This document shows positions 11,835 to 23,830 of a DNA stretch of 64,000 nucleotides, in pieces. The position numbers and the translations under genes are program-made. Origin of the DNA: Proteles cristata cristata (Eukaryota; Chordata; Mammalia; Carnivora; Hyaenidae); NCBI GenBank assembly GCA_017311185.1, contig JAESUZ010003171.1, positions 806,001 to 870,000 of the forward strand. The letters are read 5' to 3'. A model generated the notes under the pieces. The model searched no databases. It was given only the letters and a program-made list of their open reading frames with translations, and was not told where the DNA came from. Within the stretch, counting starts at the first letter, position 1. Every line of letters begins with the position of its first letter.

Positions 11835-12611
11835 TGTGATGATTAATTTTATGCATCAACTTGACTGGGCTAAAAGACAGTTAGTTAAACATTATTTCTG
11901 GGTGTGTCTGTAAGGGTGATTCTAGAATAGGTTAGCATTTAAATCAGTAGACTGAGGGGCACCTGGGTGGCTCAGTCTGTTAAGTGTCTGACTTTGGCTC
12001 AGGTCATGATCTCACAGTTTGTGGGTGTGAGCCCCGCATTAGGCTCTGTTCAGACAGCTAGCTCAGAGCCTGGAGCCTCCTTCGGATTCTGTATCCCCCT
12101 CTCTCTCCGACCCTCCCCTGCTCACACTGCCTCAATCTCTCTCTCTCTCTCAGAAATAAATTAAAAAAAAAAAAACAAAAAAAGAGAAATAAAACTTTTT
12201 TAAAAAATATATTAAAATAAATAAATAAATCAGTAGACTGAGTAAAGATCACCTTCACCAATATAAGTGAGCCCCATCCAATCTGTCAAAGGCCTATATA
12301 TAACAAAATGATGGAGGAGGGACAAATCAGCTTCCTGATTGAGTACCTAATTCTGCCATTGGACATCAGAACTTTTTGGGGGCCTTTGGACTCAATCTGG
12401 AATGTATAACATTAGCTCCTTGGTTCTCAGGCCTTGGGGTATGACTGAAACTGTACCAACAGCTTTCCTGGGCTCCCGTCTTGAAGATGGTTAGTCATAG
12501 GACTTGTCAGACTCCATAATCACGTGAGCCAACCCCTGATAATAAGTCTCTTTCTATGTTTCTCTTTATAGACAGTCCATTGGTTCTATTTCTCTGAAGA
12601 ATCCTAACACA
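11835..12611 (+). mobile_element. Solo LTR of an ancient endogenous retrovirus-like element
   Basis: The element begins TGTGAT and ends ACACA, and lies between perfect 5-bp target duplications actgt at 11830-11834 and 12612-12616. This is the hallmark of LTR-retroelement integration. A polyadenylation-like aataataag precedes the right end, giving plus orientation. No internal retroviral genes are present, so it is a solo LTR left by recombination. The surrounding antisense L1 reads straight across the joint. It carries a SINE at 11957-12226. It looks like an ERVL/MaLR-class LTR, but I cannot name the family. Confidence 0.8.
11957..12226 (+). repeat. Carnivore tRNA-derived SINE inside the LTR
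   Basis: Sense copy with a perfect 16-bp duplication (aaatcagtagactgag) at 11941-11956 and 12227-12242. The long A-rich tail (about 12150-12226) contains an extra 'agaaataaaactttttt' segment, so the tail has expanded or been rearranged. Confidence 0.97.
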
Positions 12612-13130
12612 ACTGTGGTATTCAAGTCTTTTATATACTTAAAGATTTGACTAGGTAGGAATATTGAAGTATCTGAATATAATTGGAGCTTATCTATTTC
12701 TTCTTTCAGTTATATCAAGTTTACATGTATATTTTAAAGCTCCTTTATTGGTAATATAAATGTTTGGGATTGTGATGACCTTTTGATGAACTGACTTATT
12801 TAACATTATGAAGTAACGTTCTGTTTCTCTAATAATATATTGCTTCTCTGTAATCAAATTCATGCGACCTTACAAAGCCACTAGAGTTTTATTTTCATTA
12901 ATCTTAGTATGCTATACCTTTTTATATCCTTTTATTTTCAAGTTATGTCATTATATTTAAAGTGCAATTCTTTTTGGGTCTTTCTTTTTTATTCAAACTG
13001 ATAATCTCTGAATTATTATTGGGATTTTTAAACCATTTACATTCAGTATAATTAATTTTTAAATGGTGAGTTTAAGTCCAATGTCTTGAAAAGCATTGTT
13101 TTATACATTTTATCTGTCTTTTTAATATTT

Positions 13131-13845
13131 GGAGGATAAACTCAGTTGCTTTTATTCCATGTTAACCAGAAGTGGAAATTGTTATATTGGAATTTAATTA
13201 CATGTTTACATTTCTATCTCATACTCTGTAATTAATGCATTAAAACAGAAAATGCCTCATTCATCTTTCTTGAACTTTTGACATTATTGGTACTTTACAG
13301 ATAGAATCTAAAGTGTTTGGCTATTTTTGTACAGCAAATAATGGAATGAACACATCCATTTATTCTTCACTGAGGGGTATTAGTTGCAAATGGGTGCTTT
13401 TTATTAAGGTTAACTTCTCATTACAAGACTATAAATATCATCTGGGTTAAATACTGTGCTTCTATTCTATGATCTCAGACTCTATTTTTAGCTTTAAAGC
13501 AAGGCATAGGGGATACTTGGAATGGCTTTGATATTTTATCAAATATACCACAGGTATTCCAGTGGGAGTGTTATTGCATCAAGTATATGTTTCAACAGGA
13601 TATAAGAGAGAAAACTGGCATTAATTACTTGCCTGATTACTTCTCCTTGTCTCACAGAATTAGATGCTTATTTTAAGCTGTATAACTGCTGTTAATTCAA
13701 TACTGGAGAGAGACAAAAAGGCATATTTGACAGCACAGTTATTGCATTTTATTGAAAAACTGGTTTTAGCCCTTTCCAAATCCAAAATGTGGAGAAGTCC
13801 AAAACCAAATAAGCAACTTGATCTGTTAGTCAGAATTTCTTGTAA
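13131..13845. other. Unassigned AT-rich DNA
   Basis: No recognisable repeat, exon or RNA gene. Confidence 0.45.
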
Positions 13846-14114
13846 GTTTATTTATTTTGGGTGGGGTTGAAGCGAAAAAGAGAGAGGGAGAGAGAGAGAG
13901 AGAGAGAGACAGAGAGAGAGAGACAGAGAGCGAGAGAGAGAGCACCTGGCATGGTAGCATGAGTAGGGGAGGGAAGAGGGAGGAAGAGAGAATCCCAAGC
14001 AGACTCTGCACTGTCAGCATAGAGCCCAACATGGGACTTGAACCCACTGAGATCAACACCTGAACCAAAACCAAGAGTCTGACACTCAACCGACTGAACT
14101 ACTCAGGCACCCCT
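13846..14114 (-). repeat. Older carnivore SINE with expanded GA tract
   Basis: Reverse copy: T-rich start, a long GAGA tract at about 13868-13942, 'ctctgcactgtcagcataga' and terminal 'actcaggcacccc'. More diverged than the young subgroup. A possible degenerate target duplication, cagaattt, occurs at 13831 and 14123. The GA tract creates spurious open frames on both strands. Confidence 0.92.
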
Positions 14115-17100
14115 TAATCACGCAGAATTTTTAAAATAGTAACACTAATTTTAAAACCATCTTCAAAGAATTAAAGAACAATTGGTTCAAATTAAGTTAA
14201 AAAATATTACTATTTTCTGAATACACAAATTAAGATTAATTGAACTTGATCAAAATTAATGCTATAAACATGCTTTTAATATATTTTTAAATGAACAAAT
14301 TTTTGTGCTCATTGTAGTATAACGAACATATAAGATGCTTGGGTTTACTTATTAAGCCACACATAAAATTCTGCTGTACATTTGGACTAGTACTAACTAG
14401 AAATTTTAAGGGGAAGAAAAAAACAGTTACATCTTATATTTTGAAGAAGTTGTAGGAAATATATCCTTAAAGAATGCTTTTTCAAAAAGGAAAAAAAAGA
14501 ATATGACTTTCTCTCCTTAAAAAAATAGTTTGAGAATTTGAGTGAAAGATGAAAAATGATTCTTTTTCTGTACAGTGAAACCACAGGCAAAACAGAATAG
14601 TTTTGCCATCTTTGGAGCTATAGAGTGAAAAATGAGTAGCTAGAAGTAGATAATTCTATTCAGGTTGTTCAGTTAAAGCAACTTAAGGGAAATATTTTTT
14701 CCATATAGATAGATGGATAGATTGATAGATAGATATATATACTTGAAATGTTACAGATTGGCCAACATATAGTTAAACTGGTAAAATTCAAAGTATGTGA
14801 AAGACAAAATTATAATTGGACATCTTTTATCACAAATGACTTAAAAGTGAGATTGGGTTCCAAAGAATATGAATCATCTACATACTTATATATTCTGTTA
14901 CATCAACTTGGTGAGCTATTGCCACTGCTGCTCTAGCATGTAATTTATTAATAGTAATATTAAGCAGTATTCCCTTAATTTCCATAACTGTAGTTTCCTA
15001 GGACAGTGCGATGCCACAAATAAGCTAGGATAATGGTTGTTGTCATCTGTATTCATCACTTTGGAAAGCTGCTCCAAAAAGAGAACTACTAGTAATAGTT
15101 ACCATGTCAGATTTTGTGTTCAAGAAAGTGTTACCATTTTAAGAAATGCTTGCCCTTTTATGACCCACAGTTTGCTGGTCTACTACCAGCAACACTGAAG
15201 TTTACCTAAACCAGGTAGGCATTTAAGGGAATCTTCCCAAAGGTTTAAAAGTACCCAAAGGCACACTTAATAATTTCCCTGGAGTGAAGTTGCACTTCAA
15301 GACCTACTGTCCCAATCAGCCATAGAGGCCAGCAGGATAGTTTGTATGTACAAGAGCTCACAATCCCAGAGTTTCCTCCCGAGGGATGTTTTTCCAGTTT
15401 TCCTTTAAGCATATCATACTGTTCCCTTCCATTTAAAGGGCTTGACCTTCTACCACTGGATAACAGCATGTTTGAGTAAAGAAGTGACATTTGGAGAGCA
15501 GCTCTTGAATGAGGAAGACCTGAAGGACTGTGGCAGGAAGGGTAGTTTACAAATGTCAGAGATGACTATTCTCCAGGACATAAAATAAAGGGAAATAGAG
15601 AGCATAAATCTTGTCTTTCTACACTGAAGCTTTTATTGTGTTTCCCCCTAGTTATTGCAAATCCAATTTTCATTGGAATCCCATTGGGAGCGTGGCTCAC
15701 ACTAATTTTTGAGCTTGAAGAATTATCAGGGAACAAAATCATTGTATTGCTTTTGGACTCAAATGCAAATCTAGTATGAATATGGAATAGGCATTGAGAA
15801 ACTGTGTTTCCTTTCAACTTAAAAAAACAAGCTACAAGAGATATATTTCTCTCCAAACATTAAGAAACAACTGAGCTAAGTTGCAAAATACCTTCTCTTT
15901 CTAGGTTGCCAGAACATGAAAAATTGCAGAGCTTCTAGGCCTTGAGCCAACCTTATTCAGGACTCAGGAAAGAAAAAAAAACAGTCTGGGTAAATTCTCA
16001 ATGTAAACTGTTATGGGAACAAGCTACTAGGTAAGCTGGAAGAGAGGATTCACCTGTACCTATGTCTTGATTTTCTGTTATTCTATCCTGGGCAAGAGGG
16101 AAATCAAGTTTAAATGCTGCCACCAGCCTGCCTTTCACTCAGCTGACTCAGTTAACCTTTACAGTCTGCATCCACACACTGTCTACACACATTTCCTCAG
16201 TATTTCCAAATCAAGTGGTCAGATTTATCAATTCAAAGAAAAAATGTAGATATTAGTCACATTGTTATGATATGAATTGACAAGGTCTAAAATCAACAAA
16301 CAATTCCACAACAGCCCTGATTTTATAACTGTGCTTCATTCCAGATACCTTTCATTGGTTGAAATAATCCCCCCAAATCCAAATTATTAAAATGAACAAA
16401 CCAGTGGGCTCTGGCTGAAATGTTCACAGAGATCTTTGAGCCATTCTTCTCCTTCCAGAGTGCTTCCCTTTCCCTGAAATATTGCTAAGACCCCTCAGCA
16501 CCTCTATGGCTTCACCTGGCTCAATGTACAAATCTCCATCATAAGATTACCCAGGCTCAGATGCGTGGCACATGTATCCCAAACCTATAATCATCACTAA
16601 GATAAGGTATGTGTTAAAGTGGGACAAGATTAATGAAAGAGATACTAGTATTCAAATATGTATTAAATAGAGTCTAAAATAAGCCAGATGAAGTCAACTA
16701 TGATCTTGATATCTGTCTAAGTAAATGACTAAATAAAATAGTAATTCTTCTTTATAGTCATGTTCATCTCAGTCTTCATCAGTTCTTGAAGCTACCTGTA
16801 CATGATTCTCCTTCTGAACTTCCAAGAAGATGGAAATGCTCACCTCACTATGCCAGGGATCCCCAAATCGAAAAGCCATTGTTTCTTACCAGACTCACAC
16901 TGTCTTCTCTGTGCTTGACTTCTGATGATACCTTGACTCCCTCTCACCTTCTCCAACCATCCTTTCCCCAGTAATCTCCTCTTCCCAGTAATTATGAAGC
17001 TCAATAAGGCTTCTGTTAGAATTGAAGCAGAACTTTGTTTGACCAAGGCCATGGATACATTCTGGTTTGCACTTCAAGATTAATTTAACTCAAATTTCTC

Positions 17101-17454
17101 AGTTAAAAGAGCTCTGATCCCCATTGGCCAGGTACTCTTCCCAACTGATGTCCCTCCAAGAATCACTAGGTCTCCTTAACAGCAGAAAATGTTGCCCTGT
17201 CTTCTACTGTCTGCTGTTCCAGAGGCCAACAGAGATGCCATGTCTCTACACAAGTGACAATCTCTTTGACAATGGCAAACTTAGTGTGGCCCTGGACTAC
17301 ATATTAGGCTCTAGGAATGGTAGTTGCTATGTAACACTCATGCTGATATTTTCTATAATAACCCATCCAACTTATGTAACAGAATATTCCGGGAACAAAA
17401 AGAAAGAAAATCTTTTCCCAATAATGTAGATACCCTGCTATAGAAGGAATTAGG
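14115..17454. other. Long stretch without recognised repeats or genes
   Basis: About 3.3 kb in which I recognise only a short gata-type simple repeat at about 14707-14740. The longest frames (96 codons at 15566-15856 minus, 101 codons at 17124-17429 plus) have no recognisable domains or clear coding signature. Confidence 0.45.
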
Positions 17455-17610
17455 TTTTGAATTTTGAAAGATAATAAAGAAATGACTAGAGGTTGTGTAT
17501 GTGTCCAGGTAATAAGGGTAATATGGGAAATGTCTGTAACTTATACTCAATTTTTTTGTAAACCTAAAACTGTTCTAAAAAAATAAAGTCTATTTAAAAA
17601 AATCAAACTA
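17455..17610 (+). repeat. Old L1 3' end
   Basis: 'gtaaacctaaaactgttcta' followed by 'aaaaataaagtctattt' and an A-rich end is the typical terminus of old L1M 3'UTRs. It is short, and the upstream boundary is uncertain. Confidence 0.5.
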
Positions 17611-17661
17611 GTCCTAAAATAAATACAAACATCTGGAGTAAAATAAATTTTAAGTAACATA

Positions 17662-17827
17662 AAACCTTGGATTGTGAGTAATTCAGACTGTTTGATAAAC
17701 AAGCAATGTCTTGAAATATGAGTAGTACGTGACACTAAACATCACATGATTGAAATTTGCTTTTGATATACCAGTGCTTTGGATTATAAGTGTTTCCTGA
17801 ATGAACTATGTTCCCAAACCAAGGTTT
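17662..17827. mobile_element. Mariner-like MITE (TA-flanked, about 166 bp)
   Basis: The left end starts aaaccttgg (17662-17670) and the right end is ccaaggttt (17819-17827), exact inverse complements, with weaker inverted similarity further in (gagtaattc versus gaactatgt). TA dinucleotides flank both ends (17660-17661 and 17828-17829), as expected for Tc1/mariner/Tigger insertions. It is too short to encode a transposase and so is non-autonomous. Confidence 0.7.
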
Positions 17828-17888
17828 TACTGGTAACTCTTAACCTTTGCCCTGTCAACACTATTCTGATTTTTACATTATTTTCTGT

Positions 17889-18093
17889 TTTTTTTTTAAA
17901 GTTTATTTAATTGAGAGAGACAGAGATGGCATAAGTGGGAAATGGACAGAGAGAGAGGGAGAGGCAATCCCAAGCAGGCTCTGCACTACCAGCAGAGTCC
18001 GACGTGCGGCTGAATTCACAAAATCGTGAGATCATGACCTGAGCCAAAACCAAGAGTTGGATGTATAACTGACTGAGCCATCCACGTGCTCCT
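17889..18093 (-). repeat. Older carnivore SINE
   Basis: Reverse copy: T-run, 'aaagtttatttaattgagag', 'caagcaggctctgcactacc', 'gagatcatgacctgagccaa' and a degraded head complement 'ccatccacgtgctcc'. No clear target duplication remains. Confidence 0.9.
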
Positions 18094-18107
18094 ATTTATT
18101 CTATTCT

Positions 18108-18510
18108 TAAACACTTGATAAAATATATGTAACATAAAATTTATCATTTTAAGCGCATAATTCTATGTCATTAAATCAATTCACATTACTCTGTAATCAT
18201 TACCACTATCTATCTATCTCTAGAACTTTCAAATTTTCCCCAAATAAAACTCTGTCTTTATGAATTTGACTACTTTTTGGTATCTCAAGTAAGTAAAATG
18301 ACACAATATTTTTTGTAACTTCTTTTTTTCATTTAATGTAACATCAAGATTCTATGTTGTTACATGTGTCAGAATTTTCTTCCTCTTTAATAAAACACTG
18401 AATGATATTCTGTTGTATGTATATATACCACATCTTGTTTACCCATTTGCTCCTCAATGAATACTTAGAGTGTTTCACTTTGTTCTTTAACTATACATAA
18501 TTTTGAAGTC
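18108..18510 (-). repeat. Antisense old L1 (L1M-type) 3' portion
   Basis: Follows the complement of an L1M 3' end: 'taacataaaatttatcattt', 'agaactttcaaattttcccc', 'tgaatttgactactttttgg', 'catgtgtcagaattttcttc' and 'atataccacatcttgtttac'. It stops near the A/T-rich sequence at 18510. Confidence 0.75.
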
Positions 18511-18829
18511 TTATACAATATAAATATGAGAGAACCTTATATCATCATGATTTCCTTAAAAAAAAAAAAAGCAAATGTCATTCTGAGCCATAAAACACAT
18601 GCTCACAGAAAAAGGAAATTAAAAAAACAAACAAAATGGCCCTATCTTATCAACATGAAAAGGCTTAGTCATTCATTCAAAACTCAAAGTAGAGGAAATA
18701 TGAGTTACAAATTCTTGGAAGTTATTATGGGACTATTGTAAATTTAATGGAGCTTTATACAATGCCTTTATTATAATAATGGTGATATTATGCCCACATT
18801 TTTCACCTTCTTCTCTCACTGCTATTCTT

Positions 18830-19200
18830 GTTTTTATCTCTGTACTTTGCTTAGAACGGTTGCCCTCTCCTCCATTCATTTTTCAAATATCTCAAATCCT
18901 ATGTCTTGCAAAAAGTCTAAAATAGCTGCAGTTATCTGCCCACCCTGATCTTGTCTTCATTCTACAAACATTTGTTGATAACTACAAGTGAGAAATTCTT
19001 GTCTCGGTAATCAGGTCTAAGAGCTATGACTTATTTGACGTCCTTTTCTATGCTACATATATTGATTGAGACACAAGGATTTGCCATACATATATTTGCT
19101 AATGGCTTCGTGTGTCTTAGTCTCTTTTGGTCTTTGCTATAATGCCTCTCATAGAACTAGCCAGAGTTAACACTCAAAACATACTTACTGATGATTAATG
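18830..19200 (+). repeat. Possible L2 3' fragment
   Basis: 'tttgcttagaacggttgccc', then 'atctcaaatcctatgtcttg' and, near 19150, 'tagaactagccagagttaac' loosely follow L2 3'-end order. Strongly diverged. Confidence 0.4.
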
Positions 19201-20526
19201 GTATGTTTGCTCAGCATGTGTCCACATGCCCTCTCTCCAATAAACAGACACACTCTACTGTCAAGTGGGTATAAAACCTAGTGGGTTAACTTATGCGATA
19301 ACAAGAATGATTGAGTTCTAAAAGAACCATACATATTCATTAAGTAACTAGCACAAACATAGGTATCAGACACCAAAAACTACTAGAAACAATTAGAAGG
19401 CATATTGTAAGTGACCCACAGCAGGACATGCATGGACTCCAGTGGCTATCCCAAGTGCTTGGTTCAAAGTACATTTCTTGGTCACCTCAGGTTTCTTCTG
19501 CATCTGCCTGGCACTTGGTCAGAAGAGTGCCTGCCCCTGCCCCCCAGGGCACTGCCTCCCGCCCTCACCCCTGCAGTGCTATGAAAAAGGTGGGAAGGGA
19601 GAAAGAGGGGAGTTGAGGCAGTCGACTGTGTTAGAGTTTTTTTAATCTTTTTTTTTTTCCTCCAAGCTTGCCAGTCTCTGAAGTTAGAACAATAGGCAAT
19701 ATGGTATGTTCATGACTAATCAGGTTGTGACTCCTCTCTTCTTAGTGTGATGGAATGTTCTGCCCCCACAAGAAGGAGTATATTTTATATATAGACTTGT
19801 CTTGTTTAGATTCTATAATTGCCCACTGTACTGAGATTCATATAAAATTCCATGTATTTTTGTTATGTATCTTCTGGGAAAAAAACACAATGTGAAATAT
19901 TAAAAGGTATTAATATCCAAAAAAAAATGATTTGCTCAGAGCTTGAACTGTAGAAAAGGACTCTCAAATCTGATGCTTTTTGTGATATCCATCACAATCT
20001 TTATCATCCAATACTAACTATACTTAGATAAGGGTAAATAACACTAGCACTCTTCTTTATAGACAGGGCTGTGTACACCTGACCCCAAGCTCTAGGTATG
20101 ATGGAGTTGGACGAAAACAATAAATATCTAAAATTCCACATACATTTGATCATGCATATACTTCCTAGAGAAGAATTAGGTTTCTGGTTATTTCTGCCAG
20201 GTCCCTCTGCAGAGAGGAGAGCAGGGGAAATGTGTGCTGTGAGAAGTCAATATATGGGTTGGCTTCACATATGCCATACTCAAGCCATATAAAGTTAGTT
20301 CATTTTCTCCTCCAACCTGAGAATTTGTTTCCTCTAGAAAACAAGTTCAGTAAGTTTTTTTTAACCTTTTGTGAAGAGTCATGCCATATTAAATGTGATA
20401 ATAAATGTGAATCTTTGTTGTAACCTGTGAATGGCTATATATACCCAAGGGAAGTTGGTTCACATATTGTCTATGAGGCAAAAACTTATAGCTTGGAAAT
20501 AGTGAGTATACAATACTACAGATTTT
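19201..20526. other. Unassigned DNA
   Basis: No recognisable repeat or gene. The 19480-19620 part is richer in G+C than its surroundings. Short frames only. Confidence 0.45.
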
Positions 20527-20540
20527 AAATGTTTTCTTTT

Positions 20541-20752
20541 GGAGCGCCTAGGTGGCTCAGTCAGTTGGGCGTCCGACTTCAGCTCAAGTCATGATCTCGT
20601 GGTTTGTGGGTTTGAGCCCCGCGTCAGGCTCTGTGCTGTCGGATCAGAGCCTGGAGCCTGCTTCAGATTCTGTGTCTCCCTCTCTGACCCTCCCCCGTTT
20701 GCGCTCTCTCTCTCTCTCCCTCTCTCTCAGAAATAAATAAAAAACATTTAAA
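20541..20752 (+). repeat. Carnivore tRNA-derived SINE
   Basis: Sense copy with a perfect 14-bp duplication (aaatgttttctttt) at 20527-20540 and 20753-20766. Has 'gtgctgtcggatcagagcct' and 'gcttcagattctgtgtctcc', the other subgroup's diagnostic body. Confidence 0.98.
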
Positions 20753-21011
20753 AAATGTTTTCTTTTCCCATTCCACCAAGATTTGATTCCATATTCCTTT
20801 CCTAAATAATCCCAAAGGAAAAACTTCCAGATCACTAGGATGGTTAGAGGCACAGATCTTGACAGTAAGCATATGGGGATCCAGGAGATTTGAAGTATGG
20901 ATGCATCTAGATAGTAACTTGTACATAGATTCAGATATGTCTCTGTGGATAAGAATAATGAGCATGCAACGATAGACATGTATTGAACATATACAAGTGC
21001 TAGGCCCTGTA

Positions 21012-21460
21012 GAATAATGATAGCAAATGTTTATTATTATTTTTTTTAAATGTTTAATGTTTATTTATTTTTGAGAGAATGAGATAGTGGGAAAGGGCCA
21101 ATGAGAGAGAGAGGGGGACACAGAATCCAGGCTCTGAGCTGTCATCACAGAGCTGGATGTGGGGCTCGAACTCACAAATTGAGAGATCATGACCTGAGCC
21201 GAAGTCAGATGCTTAACTGACTGAGCCACCAGGTGCCCCAGCAAATGTTTATTAAGCTCTAATCTGTATCAGGTACTGTTCTAAAAACTTGACGTACACT
21301 ATCTTATTTAATTATCACAGCAATCCTAGTAGTCAGTGACTATTACTATCCTATTTTACATACAGGGATACTGGATACTGAGGCACAGAGAAGTTGAGAA
21401 ACTTGCCCAAGATCCCTTAGGAAGTATGTAGAAAAGCCAGAATTCCAAACCAGGCACCTG
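21012..21460 (-). repeat. MIR SINE, split by a younger SINE
   Basis: Complement of MIR: 'agcaaatgtttatta' (duplicated by the inserted SINE), then 'tcaggtactgttctaaaaac', 'ctattactatcctattttac', 'actgaggcacagagaagttg' and 'agaaacttgcccaagatccc'. One of the clearest MIR copies in the window. Confidence 0.88.
21037..21239 (-). repeat. Carnivore tRNA-derived SINE in MIR
   Basis: Reverse copy with a perfect 15-bp duplication (agcaaatgtttatta) at 21022-21036 and 21240-21254. A short internal deletion is visible beside 'ccaggctctgagctgtcatc'. Confidence 0.97.
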
Positions 21461-21889
21461 TCAGAAACCAAACTAAACATGTTTCTGTTCCCAAGATGAT
21501 AAACACAAGGCAAAGCAGAAGCCTGGCTGAGTGAGGGTGGATAAAAAGTCTCTATGAAATAGCAGCTGTTGAGCATTACCATCTTCTCTTCTAAACTCCA
21601 AATATAGACAGTTACAACCAGGAGAAAGACATTCTTAGAAAAACTTCTAGATTTTCCTAAGGAGAAGGAAAGACTGGTAGTGACACAGCAAATGGGTATG
21701 TCAAGGCTATCCAACACTAAATTCACTAGAGGGAGCAGAAGTCCCTGTATCCTGATAAACATGACAGGCTAAGGTAAATGAGCTGAAAGAGAAACATAAG
21801 AATCCATCTGAGTACATACTTTAACATAGGATGTCTATTCTCAGTATAATATTTTAAAAAATATGTCTACTCCATGATTCAGAGTAAAT
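21461..21889. other. Unassigned DNA
   Basis: Contains a 138-codon minus-strand open frame (21346-21762) that overlaps the MIR at one end. No conserved domain is visible, so I treat it as chance. Confidence 0.4.
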
Positions 21890-22970
21890 GGAATATAGAG
21901 ATCAATATTTAAAAAAAATAATAAATTAAAAGAGCTCAAAGAGCTAGGATAGGATATACTGATGACACTGAACAGCAATACAGTTATCAAGAAGCAAACA
22001 GATTTACTGGACATAAAAATATAAATATCTTTAAAATCTCAAGAGATAGAACATTAATATAATTGATAGAGCCACAAATTAAATTAGTCAATAGGAAGAT
22101 CAGATCCAGGAACTTATTTAGAAGGGGATAGAAGGCAATAAAGAAATGGAAAGTATAAAAGAGAAGTTAATAAGCATAGATAATGAAAACACAACATCCA
22201 GCAACCATTCATAGCAGTTCCAGAAAGAAGGAAAATAAGTAAATGAGGATGTTGAAATACATAAAATAATAATCTACCAGAATTTCCCAGGATTTAAAAA
22301 TATTAACACCTAAGGACCTTGAAATGTACAAAATAGTATAGATAGAAAAACCTCACATATATGCACATTTTAAGGAAATTTAACAAAAATATTCTACATG
22401 CTTTCAGAGAGTAAAGTTATTCTAAAGGAAAAAAGTTTCAGATTGATGCCAAACTTTTCAATATTAACACTGGAAGCAAGATAAGAGGAGGCTAACATTT
22501 TTCAAAACTTTAAAGGCTTTTAACCCCCGTCAACCAACTGTTTTGTTTTTGTTTCTGTTTTGTTGTTAGAGTGCAGATGATTCCCTGAATAATAAAACCC
22601 CTCTTTGAAAAACTAAGAAATGAATCCTAGACAACACTATGTGAAATGTGGGAAATAAGTGTAATCAAATAACTTACTAAAGTTTATTACTATACAAAAA
22701 TCAAAAATATAATGAAAAGTTAGAAGAGGTGATGATGAAAACAGAAGGGAGTATCTTAACCACATGGGGATGGTTATTTACTGGATCTCTCCATTTTCCT
22801 CAAACATTTCTGGCTAGTGATTTATAATCTAAAGCAAAAGACTCCTTTCAGTGTTTCCTTCCTCTAACCTTTCAAAGACAAAAAATGTTTTTTGTCCAGA
22901 AGTGTTGCCTGGTGGTAGGGGAGCCAAAAGGAATACTCAAAAGAGGATCAAGGATATACAGTTTGGTTTT

Positions 22971-23091
22971 TTTAAAATGTTTATTTATTTATTTTGAGAG
23001 AGAGAGAGCATGCACACAGAGGGGGGAGAGAGGGAGGGAGAGAAGGAGAGGGAGAGGGAGAGGGAGAGGGAGGGAGGGAGGGAGAGAGAGA

Positions 23092-23131
<40 letters not shown>

Positions 23132-23240
23132 CCCAATCTCTGCTGTAGGCACAGAACCTGACATGCATGAACCATGAGATCATGACCTGCACTGAAATCA
23201 GGATTTGGAAGCATAACCAACTGAGCCACCCAGGTGCCCC
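22971..23240 (-). repeat. Carnivore SINE with long GA/GGGA tract
   Basis: Reverse copy ending in 'ccacccaggtgcccc'. Its CT-rich region has expanded into about 135 bases of GA, GGGAGA and GGGA repeats (22996-23130) on the plus strand. The spurious 'RERERE' and 'SLSLSL' open frames here come from the simple repeat. Confidence 0.93.
22996..23130. repeat. GA/GGGA microsatellite
   Basis: Purine-only plus strand with gagaga, gggaga and four consecutive ggga units near 23068-23085. Expected to be length-variable. Confidence 0.95.
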
Positions 23241-23241
23241 A

Positions 23242-23830
23242 TACTGGTTTTCTATTGCTACATAACCAATTGCCACAAATTTAGAGGCCTAAAACAGTAT
23301 ACATTCATTATTTCCCAATTTCTGTACATAAGAAGTGTAGACATAGCTTAACTGGGTCCTCTGTTTTGGATTCTTATCAGGCAGCAATCCAGGGGTAAGT
23401 GGGTTTGCAGTCTCATCAGTGGTTTGACAGGGGAAAGATACATTCCCCAGATCCTTCAGGTTGTTGGCAGAATTCATCTCCTGAAGCCATGGGACTGAGG
23501 TTCCCACCATCTTGATGGCTGTCAGTAAGTGCTGATTTCCATTCCCAGAGGCCACCTGTGATTCCCTGTCATGTGGCCTTTTCTATAGGCAATTCACAAC
23601 ATACATGCCTGCCTTCTTCAAGACCAGCAGGTAAATCCCTCCAGTCTGCAAAGATGAAGTCATATATAACAAAACATAATCATGGGAAGATATTCTATCA
23701 CCTTCACCCATGTCTACTACTTGGAAGCAAGCCACAAGTTTTGCTGGCACTGAAGAGGAGGGGATTATACAAGGACATGACCTATCTATACTGGTGACCT
23801 AAAGTGTGTCCACTACTCGTACCTAGGGTT
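23242..23830 (+). repeat. Old interspersed repeat, family not assigned
   Basis: Starts 'ttttctattgctacataacc', 'aattgccacaaatttag', 'aggcctaaaacagtatacat' and continues with 'tcatgtggccttttctat'. I recognise this pattern from dispersed mammalian repeats ('gctgtaacaaattaccacaaa' type) but cannot name the family. It interrupts the old L1. Confidence 0.5.

Larger units (their letters stand above)
10816..13130 (-). repeat. Antisense older L1 ORF2 region
   Basis: Reads as the complement of L1 ORF2 from the reverse transcriptase side into the endonuclease side: 'aggataatactggcctcaaa' near 10857, 'gctctttatttactagtttc' near 11390, 'tttccctctagcaattgctt' near 11476, and after the LTR 'tattcaagtcttttatatac' at 12620 and 'ttatatttaaagtgcaattc' near 12951. 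It is clearly more diverged than the L1 to its left. The right boundary is approximate. Confidence 0.75.

Noticed and set aside
21346..21762. 138-codon minus-strand open frame
   Set aside because: Part of it lies in an MIR element; no domain.
22885..23276. Arg-Glu-rich and Ser-Leu-rich proteins
   Set aside because: Direct translations of a GA/CT microsatellite in a SINE.
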